A stretch of 64,000 bases of DNA from Anniella stebbinsi (taxonomy: Eukaryota > Chordata > Lepidosauria > Squamata > Anniellidae), in the NCBI GenBank assembly GCA_029215795.1, contig JARDYH010000002.1, positions 63,093,001-63,157,000 on the forward strand, given 5' to 3'. The position numbers and the translations under genes are program-made. Positions 32,714 to 43,745 of this stretch are shown one piece after another (the stretch's first letter is position 1; each line of letters opens with the position of its first letter). Below the pieces are notes generated by a model, which was given only the letters and a program-made list of their open reading frames with translations, had not been told where the DNA came from and did no database searches.

Positions 32714-34130
32714 AAATGTAAGTGAGCAAGCTACAGCTTCATGTTCCATCTTTCAAACACTTAATTTAATCAACATGCCTTAGGAGATGTACATAGTGAG
32801 TCATGTTGGAAACCTATCTCCTCTCCAAAATGAGCACCATTGGTAAGGAATTGGCCAGTAAGGAAGCCTATTATGTGCAGCATGATGCATGAACTGAAGA
32901 GACAATGGGAGACTTAGCACCATCTAATCAAAATTGTAGATTTGGATCTAAGAGAACTGTAGGCTCCTTCAGGGTACAGTGAGATAAGAAACAAATGTGT
33001 TGGGGAATGTTATGCACAAAAGTAAGGATAAACCAGAGTAGTTAAGTCCTTTTTACCATTTCTTGTATTCTGTCTGAAGCCTGCATGCTGAGTCTCTTCT
33101 AGCAATTAGTTGAAAGGATCCCATTTACTTTAATTAACGTTGGATAAGAGTTCTTGTAAGTTGCTGCATTTTTTTTTGTGCTCTCTGTTTTTTTCTCACC
33201 AATTATACAAACCATAGCTTAGCATCAGTATAATACTAAAACTTCACAATTTCCCTTACAAACAAGGGGAACACAATAAGCATCCTGAATAAATGTTCCC
33301 TTGCATCTTTTTAAGCTGTCCCCATTTCACTTCAGTGGGGAGTCCCCAAAGAAGTAACAATTCTGTCACTGGCTTTTTGAATATTCCACGTCTGTCTGTT
33401 TGATCCATTGCTCTTCAGTTTTAACTTAAACAAGAATATTGAGCTTTTCTATCCAGTAATATTTACAGTCTACAGTAATATGTAGCTGCTTCAGCTATAC
33501 GTTTTTTTCCCCATAGATTTTAGCAGTTAGATAACAGTGCATTTGGGTTTTGGAGTTTTTTTTGTTTTTTGCTTTTGCTTTTCCTGCCAGGGTGGTGACT
33601 CAATCTAACTATTGGCCTTTGTATTCCGACCCTTTCCGAACAGTTATGGGATGCATACAGGCAGCTGAAGTCTCAAACTCTGGCTGTGTTCCCCTTTCTC
33701 ACACAGGCTTAACAGGAAAATAACAAATTTCTTACCTAGCAACATTTATTGACCACTGTTTGTTAATAATCCTGCCAGGAAGCAGAAGGAAAAATTCAGT
33801 ATTTGTGAAGTTAAGGGGTCTGTTGGCATACTTAAAAATCTAAATCAGTTTCCAAATCATTCCTAAGCCAGTTTCCAATAACACAAATCATTCCTCCAAA
33901 ACAACCAGCATGTACTGGTAGATCGTTCTTCCTAGAATGATAACAGGTAAAAGAAAAAATGCCGCAGTAAACACATTCTAGACTTTTATTTATGTATTTT
34001 TTTATGTTAGGCATAATTAGGAAAGAAATTGAAAATAAAACTGCCAAGATCATACTCCCCTTATACAAATGGATGGTGTGACCACAACTGTAATACTCTG
34101 TACAGTCATCACACCCCAAAAAGAAATTGT
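32714..34130. other. Unassigned, no gene seen
   Basis: Poly-T rich stretches near 33170-33200 and 33550. No gene or repeat recognised. Confidence 0.4.
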
Positions 34131-34680
34131 AGAGTTAGAAAAATGCAGAAAAGGGTAACTAAAATGATTAAGGAGGTGGAGCAACTCCCCTACAAGAAAA
34201 GGTTGTAACGTCTGGGACTCTTTAGCTTAGAGAAAAGGTGAGTGAGGGGTGTACAAAGAGGTGTACAAAATTATGAATGGTATGGAGAAAGTGGATAGGG
34301 AGACATTTTTCTCCCTCTCTCATAATACTAGAATTTCCTGAAGGGGGATTCAGGGCAGATAACAGGGCAGACATCTTTGCACAGCACATAGCTAAACTAT
34401 GGATTTCACTACCACAAGATGTAGTAAATTGCTCTAACAGTGGATTAAATAAATTCATGGAGGATAAAACTATCTAGGTTATGAGACCGGATGGCTATAT
34501 GCTACCTCTAAAATCAGAGGAAGTAGGGGGCCTCTATGTACACCAAAACCAAGTGGGATGCTGTTGATACACATGCTCCTGGATTTCCCACAGGCAGCTG
34601 ATTGGCCACTGTGTGAATAGAATGCTAGACTAGATGGGCTTTTAGTCCGATCCAGCATGACCCGTCTTATGTTCTTATTG
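34131..34680 (+). mobile_element. CR1/L3-like LINE 3' end
   Basis: The sequence contains TAACTAAAATGATTAAGGAG, TTAGCTTAGAGAAAAGGTGA, CTCTCTCATAATACTAGAAT and CTAAACTATGGATTTCACTA, then ends GCTAGACTAGATGGGCTTTT and CTTATGTTCTTA. This is the decayed ORF2 end and 3' UTR of the CR1/L3 type common in squamates. Frames are broken. Homologous to 42200-43325 (minus). Confidence 0.85.
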
Positions 34681-34999
34681 ATACAATCAATTCCTCCACA
34701 CCCCATTCACTAGGAATGGATGAACTCCCCTATCCAATATGTAATTAATCTGGGAAAACTATTCATTATTTTATATATTGGTTCATTTTGAAAATGTATA
34801 ATATTCACATAAATTTCATAATGGCAGACAAAAACTTAAAAAATATCATACAGCAAATAAAATTTAAAAAGGACATCAAACAAGTAATGGTGAATACTCT
34901 CTCTCTCTCACCCCCCAAAAAAAACTCCAACCCAGTGATAGCAAGAAAATGATCAATGCTGTCTTGTGCAGTTTTTTATGCTTATCTGATTTTTGTTTT
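34681..34999. other. Unassigned
   Basis: The start (ACTAGGAATGGATGAACTCC) could be another nonautonomous element end. (CT)n near 34898-34909. Nothing firm. Confidence 0.4.
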
Positions 35000-35171
35000 T
35001 GTAGGTATTATGCTGGTTGTGTTGATATTGTTTTAAATCTATTGTGATGTTCTTTGATTTTATTTTTAAGCTTATTGATTTCTTTGTAAACTGCCCAAAG
35101 AGCTTGTAAACCACCCAGAGAGCTTTGGCTATGGGGCGGTAAATGAATGTAGTAAATAAATAAAATAAAAA
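35000..35171 (+). mobile_element. L2-like LINE 3' end
   Basis: TTGTAAACTGCCCAAAGAGC, ACCCAGAGAGCTTTGGCTAT and GGGGCGGTAAATG followed by AATAAATAAAAT is the L2 3' UTR and tail. Coding part missing. Confidence 0.8.
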
Positions 35172-35480
35172 AATTAATGATTTATGAACTGCCTAGAGGA
35201 CTTGGCAGTTCATACAAATGCCGTAAACAAATGAATAAAAGAAGTTTTAACTTTTCTTTGAAAATACATAGCAGGGAGTAGGATATATGCACCTTTTGGG
35301 GAAAGCATTCCAGAACATTGGAGCTGCCATGAGGAAGGCCCTGCTCCTTGTGGAGTCTAACTCAACTGAACCATCAAAGCCACCAAACCAGGAATGACAG
35401 TGTCCTGGTCCCTAACTTTTAGTAACGGGTGCAAGCAATCATATTTAATAAAAGTTAATAAAAGGCATTCAGGAGAAGAA
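35172..35480 (-). mobile_element. L2-like LINE C-terminus and 3' UTR
   Basis: Minus strand reads VLECFPQKVHISYSLLCIF then KEKLKLLLF, matching the L2 tail pattern LWN.LP.EVR...F...LKT.LF. The 3' UTR follows toward 35172. It lies tail to tail with the L2 at 35000-35171. Confidence 0.65.
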
Positions 35481-35504
35481 TTACAATTTAGGGGCAGTAT
35501 CAAA

Positions 35505-35855
35505 TTGGGCCCTTCTCAGCACAGTCAGCCCTGCCAGTTCTGATCTATGTGTGGCTAGCCCTGCTGGTCCCAATTTAGCACTCATGCGACACAATATAGC
35601 GCTTCTGGAGGCAAGCCCCAATGAGTAGAAATACTCGTTTCTGGAAGTCGGAAGCTCAGCAGAGCCCTGCCTATTCCATAAATGAGTGATTCTGTTCATT
35701 TCAGGCTTGCCCCCAGAAGTACTATATCACATTGCACAAGTGATCAGAGCACTTGTGGACCGGGACTGGTGGGACTGGCTATGAACAGTCAGGCCCAATT
35801 AGATCCTGCCCGATTGGGCTTCCGCACATGGAAGGGCCTGATTAGATATTGTCCA
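35505..35855. repeat. Inverted-repeat element, unclassified
   Basis: GCGACACAATATAGCGCTTC then TGGAGGCAAGCC (35587-35619) pairs with GGCTTGCCCCCAGAAGTACT then ATATCACATTGC (35704-35738). Outer words ATTGGGCCC and GAAGGGCCTGATTAG suggest the inversion extends to both ends. Non-coding. Confidence 0.5.
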
Positions 35856-36237
35856 GGTGCAATGCTGGATCCAACAGTACCTTAAGTTGCAAACTCCTTA
35901 TAGAGGGGTGTGACCACACTGAGAATAAGCATACCTCTAGCCAGCCAACCCACGGTGTCCCCAACAATCAATAACTCTGTCTCATCTGGACTGACTTTCA
36001 GTTGTCATAGGAGACATAGTATTTAAGGATGGATGAACCTGTCAGTTTTGGTTTGTCTTACTTTCTTATTTTTCTATTCTTAAATTTAGTTCATCTTTCG
36101 AGGCATGATATAAAAATACGACAGAATGTTCAAAAGCAATCAAATGCCATTATTTGAAAATTAATGCTGGCCAACGATCTGACCACTAATATAGTCTTTA
36201 GGCACACAATATTCTGATCTGCTGTACTATATATTGG
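35856..36237. other. Unassigned
   Basis: GGATGGATGAACCTGTCAGT near 36028 may be an element end. Nothing else. Confidence 0.4.
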
Positions 36238-36306
36238 GTTGTTGTTGTTGTTGTTGTTGTTGTTGTTGCTGTAGCTGTTGTTGTTGCTGTTGTTGTTGTT
36301 GTTGTT
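36238..36306. repeat. (GTT)n microsatellite, about 69 bp
   Basis: GTT repeats with a few GCT and GTA interruptions. The poly-Asn frame on minus is an artefact. Confidence 0.95.
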
Positions 36307-36965
36307 ATATAAAAAGAGATACATCTTTATGATTCTTTTATGGCAACATTTTATTGCAACATGCTTAAGCCATCAGCAACCACATTAATTTGAATGGTGT
36401 CTGTTTGCCAACAAGGACAAGCCAACAATGACAGCTGTTTAAAATGACAAAAATGAGAAAGAAATACTTCCTGCCAAACAGTATTTCCTTTGCTATAAGC
36501 CCTTGTGAGCTAGCCAGACCAATATATTTTCTCCACTTTCAGAATGCATTGCACAATAGTGTCAACTGACTCTCAAGGTTCCAAAATGAAAACTTTCTGT
36601 CCTGATCTATTTTGTTCTTAACAGAGACTTATATTTTTTTGGTTGAATTCATCTCTAAGATCTCTGACAGGCTTACCCCCAATAAAGATGAACGAAACAC
36701 CAGTGCATACTGGCTGCTACTAACATAAGCCTTTGTCATAAGTAGATATGACAATGAATGAGACAACTGTTCCACTGGATTTTGTACACTCCAGCTAAGA
36801 TACCTAAGGGCATTTCTAGGGCATAATTTTGGGCGACCCAGTATAAACTCGTAACAGGGGAATATTCCCATGTATATATCACAATGTCATACAATACATA
36901 CAATCTCATGAGTCATGAAAAAAATCTTTCTATTTTATTTCTGAAAATACACTATGGCCATACTT
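36307..36965. other. Unassigned, no gene seen
   Basis: No gene or repeat recognised. Confidence 0.4.
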
Positions 36966-37440
36966 AGGAATATGCAAATCTGCCAATGTCTGGTCCGGGG
37001 ATGTCTATCGCAGGGAAATCCGGCTCACTCGATGGATTTCTCCAAAGCCCCTGACTCTGCTCGCAGATTTTGTCATAATTTGTTTTCTCTGTAAAAATGG
37101 CAGGATATACAAATTGCAGGCACAATGTGTGTATCTTGTGCAAATTACGGTATTTTCAGTAAAATACCCTAAAATAGGATATTTCATGAAATTTGTGGTC
37201 GTAAAGTGCTTAGTTATGTGTGGCTACACTTGTGGCCACAATTTACACACTTTATGCTCATAAATTGCACAAAATATGCTAATTACAGCTGTAATATGCC
37301 CAAGGTACACAAACTGCAGCTTAATTTATCCAAGATATGCAAATTGCAGCCATAATTTGTGCAAGATATGTAAATAGCAGCCACAATTTGTATATCTTGC
37401 CATTTTTACAGAGAGAGAAAAATACACCCAAAGCCGCAGG
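36966..37440. repeat. Inverted-repeat element with internal tandem units
   Basis: TTTCTCTGTAAAAATGGCAG then GATATACAAATTGCAG (about 37085-37121) is mirrored at 37378-37425. The right half also repeats a roughly 30-bp unit containing AAATTGCAGCCATAATTTG and CAAGATATG several times. Non-coding. Confidence 0.65.
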
Positions 37441-38788
37441 CTATGCTGGTTAAGAGAGCTGGTCCACTGTGGGATCTGCAGGTCAGATTCTCAGGTCTGT
37501 TGAAGATTTCTCCAGCATCCTTACCTATCCTGGGCCTTTCCTATCATGCCCCAGCAACTTCTCCCTTTTTACTATTTTTGTTGAATGTAACGTTCAGTTT
37601 GAAGAAGAGTAATACAAAGCTTACTTACTATTTTGTAACTTTTTCATTGGTCCTAATAAAGGCAATTATTCTGTCAGCATTTTGAGTTTTAATTCTAATG
37701 GACCAATGTGGCTGCAAATGTGGTGGATTCACATTTTAAAGGATTTTTTTCTGACCATATTCCACTGCAAAATCATGAATTATGTTCCCAAAGTCTATTT
37801 TGCTTGCAAGCTCACACTTGACTTGATAGTCAAAATAGCTAGGTAGCTTAAATGTTTGTGCCACAGTAGAACACTTACATTTTTAAAATGGCAAAAGCCA
37901 GCACTGATTTTTTAAAATGTGTGCCAACTTGCTGAAACTTTTCAGCTTTTGCCACAGTCACTAGCAATCTGTATGTGGGGGGAGGGATCCACATTTCAAT
38001 AAAAATTAGTTTCAGGGCTGTTGTTTTTTGACTCAATTAGGCAACATTCAAATGGTCCCTGGGTGGTCTTTAAATTAGTTGCACTTCATTTCCATTGAAA
38101 TTAACTTGACTCAATGATTACATGGGAACTAAGTTCAACTAACATAGTCTGGATGCAACCCAATATATTGTGTTTACGTTTTGTAAAATAAAAATAAAAG
38201 CTGTTGACTCCACTGCACACAGTAGGAAAGAGAGAGTGAAAGAGAAAGAGAAAGAGAGAGGACACAATCCAGCCAAACTTCATTAGTTTTTAAACCCAGA
38301 GATATCAGTAGGTTTGAGGGACACACAGAACAGATTTGCAGGGTAGAGAGGTGAAGGGGAGAGGAGAGGAAAGGGAAATCCCATGGCATTGTTGGATGTT
38401 ACCCATGTGATGTTAGATGTTAAAGGGGTAACCCTTATGCAGCAATGCTTAACACTCCTCACACCCACACCCACCAGATGTAAAAGGACTTATCTCTGAT
38501 TAGACAGCATCTGTAAGCTGTATACATTGCATTGCTTAATTTTTCTCTATCTTATACTAAATTCCATTGCTAGAACTTGGTCAATAGTAGCATCAGTAGA
38601 ATGTACATAAATAAGTGTGGGTTTCTGTGCCCCTCTGAAATTTATTATCTAGTTTTTTTGCAATTGAACTGTATCCAATTTGACTAGTTCTACAGGTTGC
38701 CCAGTAAAATCTATATTTGCATCTAACATATTTGTGCTTACTAGATAAATTTTAAATAATACCAACAAAAACAAAATCTTCCCTTAGG
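37441..38788. other. Unassigned, minor repeats
   Basis: At 38087-38165, GAACTAAGTTCAACTAACAT and GGATGCAACCCA look like a decayed palindromic repeat. A GA-rich tract lies at 38226-38262. No gene. Confidence 0.45.
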
Positions 38789-38822
38789 CTCTGTAGAATT
38801 TATACTTATAAATTCTACAGAG
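38789..38822. repeat. 15-bp perfect hairpin
   Basis: CTCTGTAGAATTTAT, loop ACTT, ATAAATTCTACAGAG. No run of T follows to suggest a termination function. Confidence 0.85.
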
Positions 38823-39894
38823 ACCCTATTTCTTGCAGAAACATTGAATGTATTTGCTAATTTAGCCTATCTTAAACATACAATTTATTCTGCACTATTA
38901 CCTCCTAAACACTGCAATTGATTGTATGAAAACAAGTCCCACCTGTAAGGGACTGAATAGATGCAATTTACTATATTATTTTTCTGCAGTTGCTGTTCTT
39001 GTAAGCTTTAAATGTAAGAACTAGGGAATTGAAATATACTTTCTTCAATCAAGTAGTACCTAAAGACTTACACTTCTTTATTTTAATTTGGTTCGCATTG
39101 GAATTTCCAGAAAGGAAAATATACATCATTTCCCCCCAACACTGATACAGTAATATGATATTGCTTTCTCAGCCAGTAAATTATGTAGCTATATTCTGCA
39201 GAAGACCATTTTAGGAACATTGATTCAGAATTCTCTGGCTGGAGTCCAGCAGTAACTTTTCAGATATGCAACTGAAACAACATAGACTCACACACATTAT
39301 TAATATGCCTAAGGAGCCCAAGGCAGTATCAATGTCCAGGTCTTTGCCCATTCTGTTTATTTTCTACCATGATACAAGCCAATCTAGATAATGGAATGAG
39401 TTGTATTCAATTTAGCACAATAATTTTGCCACACTTTAGGTTGCAATCCTGAATTCAATGAGACCTACTTTTGAGAAGACACACATAGGATTGCATTGCA
39501 ACTGATATAATTACTGACGCTATAGAGTCAGGGTACAAAGGTTGTGCAGGAAACTTTGAAACATACAACAGATCCACACTTCTGAAAGCAGCTAAATTCA
39601 CTGTTTGAAAAGTTGCCCCTGAAATTTAATGAAACATACCTCTGACCAAGTGTAGTAATTATATTCCCATATTCAAATTGAGTTTTATCTATGCCCTTCA
39701 GGAAGAAAAAAATGACAATCTGGTCTCCTGTCCATATAGAAATTATCTATCCATCACAGCCAGCAATGTCACCTTCGATCTACTTTGTCCAGTATATTAA
39801 TAACAAATCTCCATGTATTAATGGGGACAGGTGGCACAGATGAACTAGCACCAGACCTCTGTTCACTTTTATTGTTCAACCATACAATACATCA
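38823..39894. other. Unassigned, one palindromic repeat
   Basis: 39400-39510 carries GTTGTATTCAATTTAGCAC, GTTGCAATCCTGAATTC and ACACATAGGATTGCATTGC, the CAATCCTAT family. The rest is unrecognised. Confidence 0.5.
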
Positions 39895-40190
39895 GGACAG
39901 AAGACAAGCCCTGCTGGATCAGACCAATGGTCCATCTATTTCTGCAAGCTGTTTCTCACCTTAACCAGCCAGATGTTTCTGGGAAGACCACAAGGATTAT
40001 GATGATATGAAGACAGTAATAACACTCTTCTATCATTGTTCTCCAGCAGCTGGTATTCTGTGTCATCCAGCCTCTGAACCTGGATGTTGCATAAAGCTAT
40101 CATGTCTAGTAGCCATTGATAGCCTTATTCCTCATGGATTTGACTAATCCCCTTTAAATGTCTTCTAAATCTAGTGGCCATCACTGCATT
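39895..40190 (-). mobile_element. CR1/L3-like LINE 3' UTR
   Basis: Plus-strand words GACAAGCCCTGCTGGATCAG, ACCAATGGTCCATCTA and CAGATGTTTCTGGGAAG are the reverse of the L3/CR1 3' end (TGGACTAGATGG...GATCCAGCAGGG). The coding part is missing. Confidence 0.7.
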
Positions 40191-40235
40191 TGAGAGCACT
40201 GAATTCATTTTATTTATTTACAAGGTTTATATATT

Positions 40236-40905
40236 GCTCTATATCTAATGCTTGGATGCAGTAATGGGCTGGATGAGGAAAAACAAACTGAAGCTGAATC
40301 CAGACAAGACAGAGATGCTTGACTTCTGCAATGTGCTGTACATAGGGCTACCTTTATACCTAGTCCAGAAACTTCAACTAGTTCAAAATATGGCAGCCAA
40401 GTTGGCCAACAGTAAACCTAGAGGTGACCATATTACATCAACTTTAAAATCACTTCACTGGCCGCCAATTAATTTCTGGGCAAAGTACAAAATGTTGGTC
40501 ATTACCTTTAAAGCCCTTCATGGTTTGGGTTCAGGTTACCTGCGGGAATGCCTTCCCCTGTACAATCCGCCTCGCACACTTAGGTCCTCTGGGAAGAACT
40601 TAACATCAGTCAGATAAAACTAGGCTGACAACTACTACCCAGAGGACCTTCTCTGCTGCTGCTCCCAGACTGTGGAATGGCCTGCCGGGAGAGATTAATT
40701 TCTCTGACTTTAAGAAAGCTATAAAGACTTCCAGCAAGCCTACCTAGTTGAATTTTAAGAGTTTTATTGTTATTTTAATAATGTACTAGTTTTATATGTT
40801 TTAATCAGTTTTATGTACTTTATACTATTTGTATTTAATGTTGTTCCCTGCCTCAATCCAAAGGGAGAATCGGGTAATAAATAAATATTATTTAATATTT
40901 AATAA
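40236..40905 (+). mobile_element. L2-like LINE, internally deleted, with 3' tail
   Basis: The frame from about 40252 reads GWMRKNKLKLNPDKTEML, the L2 reverse-transcriptase segment after motif C. It then jumps to LYIGLPLYLVQKLQLVQNMA, LHWPPINFWAKYKMLVITFK and ALHGLGSGYLRECLPLYNP. A gap between the two blocks shows an internal deletion. The 3' UTR ends GTTCCCTGCCTCAATCC and AATAAATAAATATTATT. No catalytic motif remains. Confidence 0.88.
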
Positions 40906-40920
40906 TAATAATAATAATAT

Positions 40921-41340
40921 TCACGAGTGGTGAACAAAAAAATGGAAGCGGGAAAAAATCCAAATAGAGAGTGGAAATCTTTAAAATCAAATTACAATAA
41001 TTAATCTTCAGCAGGTGCCAGAAATGAAACAATATTGTGGCCTGCATAACTTCAACAGGCAGGGAATTCCATAGAGAGGGAGCCAGTACAGTGGAGGGGC
41101 TGAGTGGACTCCAAATGGACTCCATGCAGAACAACCAGGAATGCCTTATCTGATGACCTCAGTGACCAGGCAGGTTGGTAATGGAGAAGGTGCTGTCTCA
41201 GATATCCTGGCCCAAAGATGTTTAGGGCTTTACTCACCAATAACAAAATCTTAAACCCGTCCCAGTAGCAAATAGGCAGCCAGTGCCGTTCCCTCAATAA
41301 AGCTGTTACATACTGAAAAAGGACCACTCCCGACAACAGT
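40921..41340 (-). mobile_element. L2-like LINE coding fragment and tail
   Basis: Minus strand reads RHWLPICYWDGFKILLLVSK then ALNIFGPGYLRQHLLHYQPA and WSLRSSDKAF, the L2 block also seen at 40236-40905. It is followed by a degraded C-terminus (PSTVLAPSLWNSLPVEVMQ). Its 3' end abuts the other L2's tail across an (AAT)n tract at 40900-40920. Catalytic domain absent. Confidence 0.82.
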
Positions 41341-41457
41341 CAAGCTGCTGTATTGTGCAGTAGCTACTTCTTCCAGACCAATTTTCCTTGCAGTAATATA
41401 GTCTTGGGGTTCCTAGTGCCTGTACCACTGAGTTGCATTAATTTGTTACAACAAAAA
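41341..41457. other. Unassigned
   Basis: Nothing recognised. Confidence 0.4.
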
Positions 41458-41575
41458 GTCTTGTGCCACTTTAAACATATTTTTATGTTATCACTGTTTG
41501 TGTACTGTCATCCATAAAAGCTTATGCCATAATAAATCTGTTCATCTTTAAAGTACCACAAGACTCTGGGCTCAT
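41458..41575. mobile_element. 118-bp TIR element
   Basis: AGTCTTGTGCCACTTTAAA and TTTAAAGTACCACAAGACT form 19-bp inverted ends (one mismatch). The interior contains AAGCTTATGCCATAATAAAT, a phrase I know from a repeat family common in amniotes. Confidence 0.65.
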
Positions 41576-42145
41576 CTACACCTTCAGCCTTTAGAGAAGG
41601 AGGAGGGATTACCGCGAGATTTCCTGCTTCTGCGATCATTGTTCACGGGGCATATGTGAGGGAATTTTCCCACAAGTAAAGGAGAGCCGTTGTGGGAGGA
41701 CATGTGCCCCGTGACAGCAGTTCTGATGTGTATTAGCAGAAGTGGGCGGGACTAGACAGATGGGTACGGGGCATGGATTTTTTAAAATATCTCCTCCAAG
41801 ACGATCATGAGCGCAAACACACACCAACACAGGGGGATAGGTACTTTGTTGAAATTGCACTATGGCACATCGATATGTTTGTGTAAAAAAACACACACAA
41901 AAAAGACATTCCCCATGGGCTGGCTGTTGGCCGAGCCAGGAACTTGCAAAGTGGAGAAAACCAGCTAGGGACTTCGGGATTGTAGCAAGAGATGGGGAAA
42001 AGCTGCTATGAAACCAGTCCGTGATATTCCGGAAAAACTGAGTAGTCGTCCCGAGATCACAGCGGGAGTAGGTGAACATCGTGTGGCCTGGTAGGGATGA
42101 CCTCAATATTATTCTGGAATAAACGGCTGGTATAGATGGCCCCTC
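41575..42145. mobile_element. TIR element, GGGCTCATCTACACC ends
   Basis: TGGGCTCATCTACACC and GGTATAGATGGCCCC are inverted ends about 570 bp apart, enclosing a GC-moderate interior with hairpins (for example ATGTGCCCCGTGAC against GTTCACGGGGCATAT). The 156-codon minus-strand frame inside (41636-42106) has no recognisable domain. Nonautonomous DNA element; superfamily unproven. Confidence 0.6.
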
Positions 42146-42259
42146 TGTGTTGTGTTTGCTACATCAGACTACCATGACTACCCTCTGGAAATAAATAAAT
42201 TACTCGCTATGTGAAGACTTTCCTCTCACTATGTGAAGTTCTTCTCATTGTCTATCCTG

Positions 42260-42323
42260 AATCTTCTGCCAATTAGTTTCATTGGACGACCCAATCTTCT
42301 GCCAATTAGTTTCATTGGACGAC
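42260..42323. repeat. 33-bp tandem duplication inside CR1
   Basis: AATCTTCTGCCAATTAGTTT then CATTGGACGACCC occurs twice with period 33. In the minus frame it gives GSSNETNWQKI twice. Confidence 0.9.
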
Positions 42324-42372
42324 CCTGAAATGAATTTTAGTATTATGAGAGAAAGAGAAAAAACTTCTTTGC

Positions 42373-43130
42373 AGGCGGAATGGGGAAATAACAAGACGGG
42401 ACAACTGTATATGGTATCAAATTCAGGCCACATTTATTGAAGATCTGCAAAGGGAAACTGGGAGGGCCCTAAACTACGCCAGCAACTAGCTAGGCATTTT
42501 ATATTGAGCGAAGCATTCAATGTCTGGCGAGTGGCGTCAGATGATCGCCACACCCAGGCCATACACCTTTTGGGGAGGGTAGACCGACCCATGCCACTCA
42601 CCCCCCGTGCTGCAAGACTCTGGTTGGAGTGATGGGAGTTGACCTAACAGGTGGCCTTATCCCCCCACTGGGGCCACGGAACCCTCAGCAGACGCCTCAG
42701 GTATCACCTGTCACCAAACAACTGTGCCGCAGAATGATCACCATCCCTTTCCTCTAAGCATGCCCGCCCTAACAGCCTAAGCCTGTAACCAAATTAACCA
42801 AGATCAGGATATTATAATTCCTAAGACACTCTCTCCTTACTTACAGTGTGAAGTAGGTGAAAAGACACATAGTCCAGGCCAATCAGACTATGTGCCAAAA
42901 ATTCCTGCTTGGCCCCCAATAGGGCAACCAGGTAAGAACCACACTGCATATAGGGAGGGAGGGAGTCATGTTTCAAAGAGCCTGTAGGGCTGGGTGCAAC
43001 TGCCTAATATAAGTGGAGCCACCCAGCCCATTGGCACCAAATATGCTCCAATGGGGAGAAAGCACATCTCTTCTCCCCCCGCCTGCAACTACCTCCCCGC
43101 GGCCAGTGCCAGGATGCGGTGGAAGGGGAT
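42373..43130 (-). mobile_element. LTR-like sequence (copy 2)
   Basis: On the minus strand it has a TATA-like CACTTATATTAGGC (about 43002-43015), the shared block GGGGGCCAAGCAGGAATTTT, and CTTCAATAAATGTGGCC (signal at 42433-42438). It ends near CGCCTGCA. The order and spacing of blocks match 30200-30942. No coding region is attached, consistent with a solo LTR inside the CR1. Confidence 0.55.
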
Positions 43131-43325
43131 TTCTCTACTTTCTCTATTCTAGGTATATTTTTGTAGACCTTTATCACATGCCCCCCCTTAATCACCTTAC
43201 ATTCAAAACTAAAAAGCCTCAATCATTGTAGCCTCTGCTCACAGAAAATATGTTTCAGATCCCTGACTATTTTGGTTACAATTTTCTGTGCCTTTTCCAG
43301 CTCTACAAGACCCCTTTTCAGATGT

Positions 43326-43745
43326 ATCTGCCAGAACTTGGGATGCGTGAATCAGCAAACCCAAACTCGCTGAAGTTCTCTGAATTCCCTCTCAAAACTT
43401 GTTCTGACCCAAATTTGTATCAGAATGCAAAAGTTTTTTTTAAAAAAAATCGCATGAAACTCCATGTTATGCTAGTGCATATTTTCCAAATGTATATGCA
43501 TCAATTGTGCTCCTCTTTGAAATGCATATGCATTCTTCTCCCATTGATTAAATGTTGATTTAATATTTTTCAAAAAGTACACATTTTTCATGCACATTTT
43601 TCAAATGTACGCATGCTGTTGAACACATTTTCTTTTTTCAGTCTGCGACTCACATTGCAAGCTTGGAAATATACAATTTCAACCGTAGATTGCATCCAAG
43701 TCTGTATTCGGTCAATAAGGTATGACCTCGGTAAATCCTAATAAA
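43326..43745. repeat. Probable nonautonomous element with TGCACATTTTTCAAA words
   Basis: Repeated words GCATATTTTCCAAATG, TGCACATTTTTCAAATG and TGAAATGCATATGC resemble 1390-1570, 51655-51960 and 55087-55440. The beginning GGGATGCGTGAATCAGC could be an end. Class unknown. Confidence 0.45.

Larger units (their letters stand above)
42200..43325 (-). mobile_element. CR1/L3-like LINE split by an LTR insertion
   Basis: Two flanks belong to one minus-strand CR1/L3 element. 43131-43325 contains, in reverse, the block with CTTTATCACATGCCCCCCCT and CAATCATTGTAGCCTCTG. 42200-42372 contains CTCTCATAATACTAAAATTC (minus), as in 34131-34680. The LTR-like block 42373-43130 separates them. A 33-bp tandem duplication lies in the 3' part. 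Non-coding now. Confidence 0.6.

Noticed and set aside
36966..37440. CRISPR-like array
   Set aside because: Units are contiguous, variable and without spacers. The sequence context is vertebrate.
38226..38262. GA-rich tract as a regulatory element
   Set aside because: Simple purine repeat without further signal.
41636..42106. 156-codon minus-strand frame as a gene
   Set aside because: It lies inside a TIR element, has no recognisable domain and a composition expected of chance frames.
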